This document shows, piece by piece, positions 59,466 to 64,000 of a stretch of DNA of 64,000 nt. The notes beneath the pieces are model-generated. The model worked only from the letters and a program-made list of their open reading frames with translations, was not told the DNA's origin and did no database searches. Made by a program: the position numbers and the translations under genes. The stretch covers positions 62,001 through 126,000 of the forward strand of contig NZ_JAAHBP010000015.1 in assembly GCF_023184515.1 (NCBI RefSeq). Reading direction: 5' to 3'. The DNA is from Streptomyces sp. D2-8 (GTDB taxonomy: Bacteria > Actinomycetota > Actinomycetes > Streptomycetales > Streptomycetaceae). The stretch's first letter is position 1, and every line of letters begins with the position of its first letter.

Positions 59466-61130
59466 TCAGTTGCCTTGCGTACGGGAACGGAGTTCCCGAC
59501 GGAGGATCTTCCCACTGGCCGTCTTCGGCAAGTCCGGAAGGATCTCCACCTGGCGCGGATATTTGTAGGCGGCCAGTCTCTCCTTGCAGTAGGCGGCGAG
59601 TGCATCCGGGTCCGTGTCGGCGTCCGGACGCAGGCTGATGTACGCCTTGACGGTCTCCCCGCGATACCCGTCGGGCACGCCGACGACGGCGGCCTCGCGC
59701 ACGGCCGGGTGCGTGTAGAGGACGTCCTCGACCTCGCGCGGCCACACCTTGAAGCCGGACGCGTTGATCATGTCCTTCTTGCGGTCGACGACGTACAGCC
59801 AGCCCTGCTCGTCCATGAAGCCGATGTCGCCGGTGCGCAGTTCGGCACCGGGGAACGTGGCGGCGGTGGCGTCGGGGCGGCGCCAGTAGCCGGGCACGAC
59901 CTGCGGGCCGCTGACGACGATCTCGCCCTGCTCGCCGAAGGGGACTTCCTCTCCGGAGTCGTCGACGATCCGCACGACCGTGTCGGGGCCGGGCAGTCCC
60001 ACGGCGAGGGTCCCGGACACCGGGTCGACCGGCGCCTGATGACCCGGCGGCACGGAGGCGCAGGGCGCGGTGCACTCGGTCAGCCCGTAGCCGTTGCGAA
60101 TGTAGGGCCCGAACCCGGCCCGGAACTTCTCCACCAGCGCGGGCGGCAGCGGGGCACCGCCGGAGGAGATCACCCGGAAGGAGGAGAAGTGGTCACGGGT
60201 GACGGAGGGGTGGGCCGCCAGCGCCATGAAGGCCGTGGACGGCCCGACGGTGTAGTGCGGGCGGTGTTCGGCGAAGGCGTCCAGCACCACGCCCGACTCG
60301 AAGCGGTAGGCCAGCACGAGCGTGCCCCCGCTGTTCAGGCAGGCTCCGAACTGGCAGACCATGCCGGTGATGTGGAACAGCGGCGCCATCGCGAAGTACA
60401 CGGGCCGCTCGGGCAGGCCGAGCCCGGTCCGCTGCCGCTCGGCGTTGTACATGATGTTGCCGTGCGTGTTGGTGGCGCCCTTGGGCGTGCCGCTCGTGCC
60501 CGAGGTGTAGCTGATCAGCGCGATGTCGCCGGGGCCGGGGTCCCGGCCCTCGGGCGGCTTGTGCCCGGCCCGTGCCACGGCGGTCAGGTCGTCGGCGTCC
60601 GGGGCCTGCGGCAGGCGCTCGAAGGTCAGCACGCGCGTGTCGCCACGGCTCTGGAAGTCCAGCTCGCAGCCGGTGAGCACGATCCGCACGGGCGAGTCGG
60701 CAGCCGTCTCGCGCAGATACGAGTCCCAGGCCCGGTCCGAGCAGATCAGCGCGGCCACCTCGCCGTCCCGCAGGACGTGGGCCACCTCGCCCGACTTGTA
60801 CATCGGATTGACGGGGACGACGACCGCGCCCGCCTTCCACGCGCCCAGCACGGTGAGCACGAAGTGCGGGGAGTTCTGCAGCAGCACCGCGACCCGGTCG
60901 CCGCGCCGGAGACCGCGCGCCGCGAGGTGCCCGGCGACGGAGTCGCTGAGTTCGTCGACCTCCCGGTAGGTCAGTCGGCCGTCGAAGTAGGCCAGGAAGT
61001 CGCTGTCGGGATTCTCGGCCACGGCAGCGCGCAGGGCGTGCACGAGGGAGCCGGCGGGGCTGATCGCGCCCTTCTGGGCCTCGTTGAGCAGGCCGAGCCA
61101 GGGCTTGGCCGCGTAACGGGACTCGGTCAT
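59466..61130 (-). CDS. Acyl-CoA synthetase (AMP-forming)
   Basis: A 554-residue ligase that activates a carboxylic acid as acyl-adenylate and then thioester. The P-loop motif SYTSGTSGTPKGATNTHGN lies at about residue 213, with NGYGLTECTAP, LRTGDIGFMDEQGWLYVVDRKKDM and the C-terminal PKTASGKILRRELR (catalytic Lys). Its substrate is probably a medium- or long-chain acid. ATG at 61130 overlaps the stop of the SDR gene (ATGA), so they are translationally coupled. It belongs to the operon with the TetR gene. Confidence 0.93.
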   Translation of the reverse strand: MTESRYAAKPWLGLLNEAQKGAISPAGSLVHALRAAVAENPDSDFLAYFDGRLTYREVDELSDSVAGHLAARGLRRGDRVAVLLQNSPHFVLTVLGAWKAGAVVVPVNPMYKSGEVAHVLRDGEVAALICSDRAWDSYLRETAADSPVRIVLTGCELDFQSRGDTRVLTFERLPQAPDADDLTAVARAGHKPPEGRDPGPGDIALISYTSGTSGTPKGATNTHGNIMYNAERQRTGLGLPERPVYFAMAPLFHITGMVCQFGACLNSGGTLVLAYRFESGVVLDAFAEHRPHYTVGPSTAFMALAAHPSVTRDHFSSFRVISSGGAPLPPALVEKFRAGFGPYIRNGYGLTECTAPCASVPPGHQAPVDPVSGTLAVGLPGPDTVVRIVDDSGEEVPFGEQGEIVVSGPQVVPGYWRRPDATAATFPGAELRTGDIGFMDEQGWLYVVDRKKDMINASGFKVWPREVEDVLYTHPAVREAAVVGVPDGYRGETVKAYISLRPDADTDPDALAAYCKERLAAYKYPRQVEILPDLPKTASGKILRRELRSRTQGN

Positions 61131-61900
61131 CGGGCCTCCTCCCACTGCTGCTGGATGCGGTTCATCCCGGACAGCCACCGGTCGGGGTCACCGGCCCGGG
61201 CCTGGTAGTACGCGGCGACCTCGGGGTGCGGCAGGATCAGGAAGCGGTCCTCCGCGACGCCCTTGAGCAGCGCGTCCGCCACGGCCTCCGGCTCGATCGC
61301 GGTCGGCTGGAGCACCAGGTCGCCCGCGCTGCCGGTGGCGGCCAGCATGTCGGTGCGGACGCCCTGCGGGCAGATGGCGTGGACCTTCACGCCGCGGTGC
61401 CGGTACGTGAGCGACAGCCATTCGGCGAAGGCGAGCGCGCCGTGCTTGGTGACGGCGTAGGGCGCGGCCCCGATCATGGTGAGCAGCCCGGCTGCGGACA
61501 CGGTGGAGACGAACCGGCCGCTGCCGCGCTCCAGCCAGCTCGGCAGCAGCTCCTCGGCGGCCCGGACATGAGCCATGACGTTGACGTCCCAGGAGGTCGC
61601 CCACGCCTTCTCGTCCAACGCCTGACCGGAGTCGACGCCGTCGAAGGCGACACCGGCGTTGGCGCAGTACACGTCGATGGTCCCACCGAGCGCGTCCCGG
61701 GCGTCCCCGACGATCGCCGAGGCATCACCGGGCACGGCGATCCCCCCGACCTCGTCCGCGACGTGCTTGGCCCGCTCGGCGTCCAGGTCGTTGACGACGA
61801 CCCGGGCCCCCTCGGCGGCGAAGCGCCGGGCGAGCGCGGCTCCGATACCCCCACCGGCCCCCGTGACAACGACTCCGGCCCCCTGAAAGGCTCCCACCAT
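61127..61900 (-). CDS. SDR-family oxidoreductase
   Basis: A 257-residue short-chain dehydrogenase. VVTGAGGGIGAALARRFAAEG is the nucleotide motif and Asp in VVNDLD suggests NAD preference. CANAG replaces NNAG, and the catalytic Ser and Tyr-x-x-x-Lys lie in TVSAAGLLTMIGAAPYAVTKHG. It is likely an alcohol or hydroxyacyl dehydrogenase. ATG at 61900 follows AAGGAG. First gene of the minus-strand operon SDR-ligase-TetR. The predicted TetR operator lies 36-52 bases upstream. Confidence 0.9.
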   Translation of the reverse strand: MVGAFQGAGVVVTGAGGGIGAALARRFAAEGARVVVNDLDAERAKHVADEVGGIAVPGDASAIVGDARDALGGTIDVYCANAGVAFDGVDSGQALDEKAWATSWDVNVMAHVRAAEELLPSWLERGSGRFVSTVSAAGLLTMIGAAPYAVTKHGALAFAEWLSLTYRHRGVKVHAICPQGVRTDMLAATGSAGDLVLQPTAIEPEAVADALLKGVAEDRFLILPHPEVAAYYQARAGDPDRWLSGMNRIQQQWEEAR

Positions 61901-61935
61901 CGGTCTCCTTAGACGCGGCTCAGCAACAGCGCCAG

Positions 61936-61952
61936 ACTAACCGGTCGGTATG
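61936..61952. promoter_or_regulatory. TetR-type operator before the SDR-ligase-TetR operon
   Basis: On the minus strand this reads CATACCGACCGGTTAGT. It contains the same 13-base core CATACCGACCGGT as the site at 53337-53349. It lies at nearly the same distance upstream of its start codon (36-52 bases against 41-58). The inverted repeat is ACCG-N2-CGGT. Confidence 0.7.
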
Positions 61953-62072
61953 TTTCAAGGAAGAGGGAGGAGCAGCACCCTAGGAGCGCGGGGCTGTGCC
62001 GATCTGCGGCTCCGCCGCGTGGGCGCGACCAGCCACGACGAGGGGTACAAAACGGACCACGGAGGCCACCGC

Positions 62073-63308
62073 ATGCGCCCTTCCAGACGAGCCGTACTCA
62101 CAGCGACCACGGCGGCGGCCCTCTCAGCCGCACCCACCGCCGCAGCAGCCCGGCGCCACATGAAACCACGCACCGGCTTCGAACGACTCGCCCACGACGG
62201 CTACGCCCTGCTCGACGGCCAGAAGGCCGGCATCGTCACCAACCCCACCGGCGTCACCCGCGACGTCCGCCACATCGTCGACGTCATGCACGCCGACGAC
62301 CGCGTCGACCTCACCGCCGTCTTCGGCCCGGAGCACGGCTTCCGCGGCACCGCCCAGGCCGGCGGCTCCGAGGGCCGCCACGACGACCCGGCGACCGGCC
62401 TGCCGGTCTACGACACGTACCTCAAGAGCGGCCGGCCGCTCGCCGACATCTTCACCGCGTCCGGCGTCGACACGGTCGTCTTCGACATCCAGGACGTCGG
62501 CGCCCGCTTCTACACGTACATCTGGACGCTGTACGACTGCATGGAGGCCGCCCGGCTCGCCGGCAAGCGGTTCGTGGTCCTGGACCGGCCCAACCCGGTG
62601 ACGGGGCGGGCCGCGCTGGGGCCGGTGCTGCACAAGGAGTTCGCCACGTTCATCGGGCGGCAGCCCATCGCCCAGGCCCACGGGATGACCGTCGCCGAGC
62701 TGGCGCGGCTGTTCAACGAGGAATTCCTGACCGAGCCCGTACCGCTGGAGACCGTGCCGATGTCGGGCTGGAAGCGCTCGGAGTTCTACGACGCCTCCGG
62801 GCTGCCCTGGGTGCCGCCGAGCCCCAACATGCCGACGCCGGAGACGGCGCTGGTGTACTCGGGAACGTGCCTGTTCGAGGGCACGAACCTGTCGGAGGGG
62901 CGCGGCACGACCCGGCCGTTCGAGCTGCTGGGCGCGGAGGGCGTCGACCGGCGCTGGGCGGCAGCGGCGAACGAACTCGCCCTGCCCGGGGTGCGGTTCA
63001 GGGAGGCGTACTTCGCGCCCACCTTCTCGAAGTTCCAGGGGAAGACGATCGGCGGTGTGCAGGTGCATGTGCACGACCGGGCGGCGTTCGATCCCGTACG
63101 GACGGGGATCGCCCTGCTGATCACGGCCAAGCAGGTCTGGAGCGGTTTCGCCTGGCGCCCGGACAACTGGATCGACAAGCTCACCGGCTCCGCACGGGTA
63201 CGGACGATGATCGACGCGGGTGCGGACACCGACGAGGTGGTGGCCGGGTGGCAGGAGGACCTGGCGGCGTTCCGCAGGACGCGGCGGGCGTACCTCCTCT
63301 ACCGCTGA
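62073..63308 (+). CDS. Exo-beta-N-acetylmuramidase NamZ-like (DUF1343, GH171)
   Basis: A 411-residue exported protein. The N-terminus is a twin-arginine-like signal, SRRAVLTATTAAALSAAPTAAAA. The DUF1343 domain follows with KAGIVTNPTGVTRD, VFGPEHGFRGTAQAG, VFDIQDVGARFYTYIWTLYDCM, VLDRPNPVTG and SEGRGTTRPFELLGA. The Glu of GPEHG is the likely catalytic residue by analogy to NamZ. The family releases N-acetylmuramic acid from peptidoglycan fragments, which fits cell-wall recycling. ATG at 62073 follows GGAGG. It is divergent from the SDR-ligase-TetR operon. Confidence 0.92.
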   Translation: MRPSRRAVLTATTAAALSAAPTAAAARRHMKPRTGFERLAHDGYALLDGQKAGIVTNPTGVTRDVRHIVDVMHADDRVDLTAVFGPEHGFRGTAQAGGSEGRHDDPATGLPVYDTYLKSGRPLADIFTASGVDTVVFDIQDVGARFYTYIWTLYDCMEAARLAGKRFVVLDRPNPVTGRAALGPVLHKEFATFIGRQPIAQAHGMTVAELARLFNEEFLTEPVPLETVPMSGWKRSEFYDASGLPWVPPSPNMPTPETALVYSGTCLFEGTNLSEGRGTTRPFELLGAEGVDRRWAAAANELALPGVRFREAYFAPTFSKFQGKTIGGVQVHVHDRAAFDPVRTGIALLITAKQVWSGFAWRPDNWIDKLTGSARVRTMIDAGADTDEVVAGWQEDLAAFRRTRRAYLLYR

Positions 63309-63401
63309 GCCCGAATGCGCCCGTGACGTATGGCCAAGCTCCCCCGTTGGCAGGACGATGCGCCCACATCGTGGCGTCACCGGGGGACCAGGGGGCCTGT
63401 C

Positions 63402-64000
63402 ATGGCGGATCCGGCGATGAGTGTGACTCCCTACTGGGAGCTGGCCTTCGACGCGGACGGAGACCCGGAGGGCCGTCGGCGCGACCGGCTGCTCGCCGGG
63501 GTGACCGAGCGCGGCGTGCGCGACCTGATCGTCTTCGCGCACGGCTGGAACAGCGACCGCTCGGGCGCGACCCGCCTCTGCGACCGCTTCTTCGCCCCCG
63601 TGCCGCGGCTGGCTCCGGCGGCCCGGGTCGGGTACGTCGGCGTGCTGTGGCCGGCGATGCGGTTCTCCGACGAGCCGACCCCGGACTTCCCGCGGGCCGT
63701 GGCGGCCGAGCCGCCAAGACGCCCGGTGCTGGACAAGGACACTCGGCACGCGCTGCTGGAGACCTTCCCCGGCCGGGCGATCCTGGTCGACCAGATCGCC
63801 CGGCTGCTGGAGCAGCAACCCCCGGAGGAGGCCGAGCTGGAGGAGTTCGGCCGGCTGGTGCGGACGCTGGTGGAGGTGGTGGCGCCCGGGCCGCAGGCGC
63901 TCTTCGCGGCGGACACGGTCGCGGAGGGCGTGCCGCAGAGCGAGCCGGAGATGTTCGCCGGATCGTCGGCGGCGGCCTGCGAGGAGTTCGCGCGGGCGCT
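63402..64000 (+). CDS. Alpha/beta-hydrolase-like protein, 5' part (continues past window)
   Basis: A reading frame with no stop runs from ATG at 63402 to the window end, about 199 codons. An in-frame ATG at 63417 is an alternative start. The protein opens MSVTPYWELAFDADGDPEGR. Near residue 45 it has LIVFAHGWNSDRSGATRLCDR, which looks like the first strand and oxyanion region (HGW) of an alpha/beta hydrolase, and VGYVGVLWPAMRFSDEPTP follows. The nucleophile elbow would lie beyond the window. The rest of the fragment is helical and acidic. No ribosome site is obvious. Unrecognised family; hydrolase fold is inferred from HGW and its setting only. Confidence 0.7.
   Translation, partial: MADPAMSVTPYWELAFDADGDPEGRRRDRLLAGVTERGVRDLIVFAHGWNSDRSGATRLCDRFFAPVPRLAPAARVGYVGVLWPAMRFSDEPTPDFPRAVAAEPPRRPVLDKDTRHALLETFPGRAILVDQIARLLEQQPPEEAELEEFGRLVRTLVEVVAPGPQALFAADTVAEGVPQSEPEMFAGSSAAACEEFARA

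Overview
The window is chromosomal DNA of a Streptomyces species. The signs are about 70% G+C, strong third-position G/C bias, many GTG starts with GGAGG-type ribosome binding sites, chaplin genes, mycothiol synthesis, a GylR-controlled glycerol operon and cobalamin-dependent MetH. From memory (no search was run), the order trmI, site-2 protease, recB-like, response regulator, metH, gylR-glpFKD, PAC2, mshC, SCO1664 family, DUF3090, phosphatase, chpC-chpH, tRNA-Leu, YchJ, gntR-gntK-gntP resembles the SCO1649-SCO1681 region of S. coelicolor, so most of the window is conserved core.

Layout. 1-5.4 kb: a truncated secreted protein, tRNA m1A58 methyltransferase, intramembrane protease, RecB-type nuclease and an orphan NarL-type regulator. 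5.4-9.8 kb: two tandem family 5 substrate-binding lipoproteins with no transporter genes, then a HAD phosphatase. 10-19.7 kb: metH, divergent gylR, glpF-glpK-glpD and an FCD-type GntR regulator. 19.8-26.2 kb: PAC2 protein, a four-gene mycothiol-linked block on the minus strand (phosphatase, DUF3090, SCO1664 family, mshC), CorA and a ferritin-like protein. 26.4-33.2 kb: F420-type oxidoreductase, secreted pectate lyase, aldo/keto reductase overlapping a RecD2-shaped protein that has lost its ATPase motifs, and small conserved proteins. 33.2-36.3 kb: chaplins ChpC and ChpH, M20 peptidase, tRNA-Leu(GAG). 36.7-40.4 kb: a 1237-residue HTH-NACHT ATPase, which looks accessory. 40.5-45.6 kb: YchJ protein and a gluconate/idonate operon with its repressor. 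45.6-53.2 kb: a molybdopterin oxidoreductase/cytochrome b pair, transporters, Nudix, two DUF202 membrane proteins and a quinone oxidoreductase. 53.4-61.9 kb: a split kinase/acyl-CoA dehydrogenase pair and an SDR-ligase-TetR operon. These two sets flank a PP2C phosphatase/B12-sensor pair. 62-64 kb: a NamZ-type muramidase and the start of an alpha/beta-hydrolase-like gene.

How genes work together. GylR has matching palindromic sites before its own gene and before glpF. The TetR gene near 59 kb probably controls two operons, because an identical 13-base operator core lies upstream of both the kinase/ACAD pair and the SDR-ligase-TetR operon. Together these suggest an inducible acyl-CoA (perhaps 4-hydroxyacyl-CoA) catabolic regulon. 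The PP2C phosphatase and the B12 protein, which carries the W-x9-EH cap motif known from CarH photoreceptors, are translationally coupled and are followed by what looks like the tail of a STAS anti-anti-sigma gene. This hints at a light- or cobalamin-responsive partner-switching module. That module, the HTH-NACHT protein and the dead RecD2-like protein are the most unusual contents. No CRISPR array, insertion sequence, prophage, rRNA or replication origin was seen.
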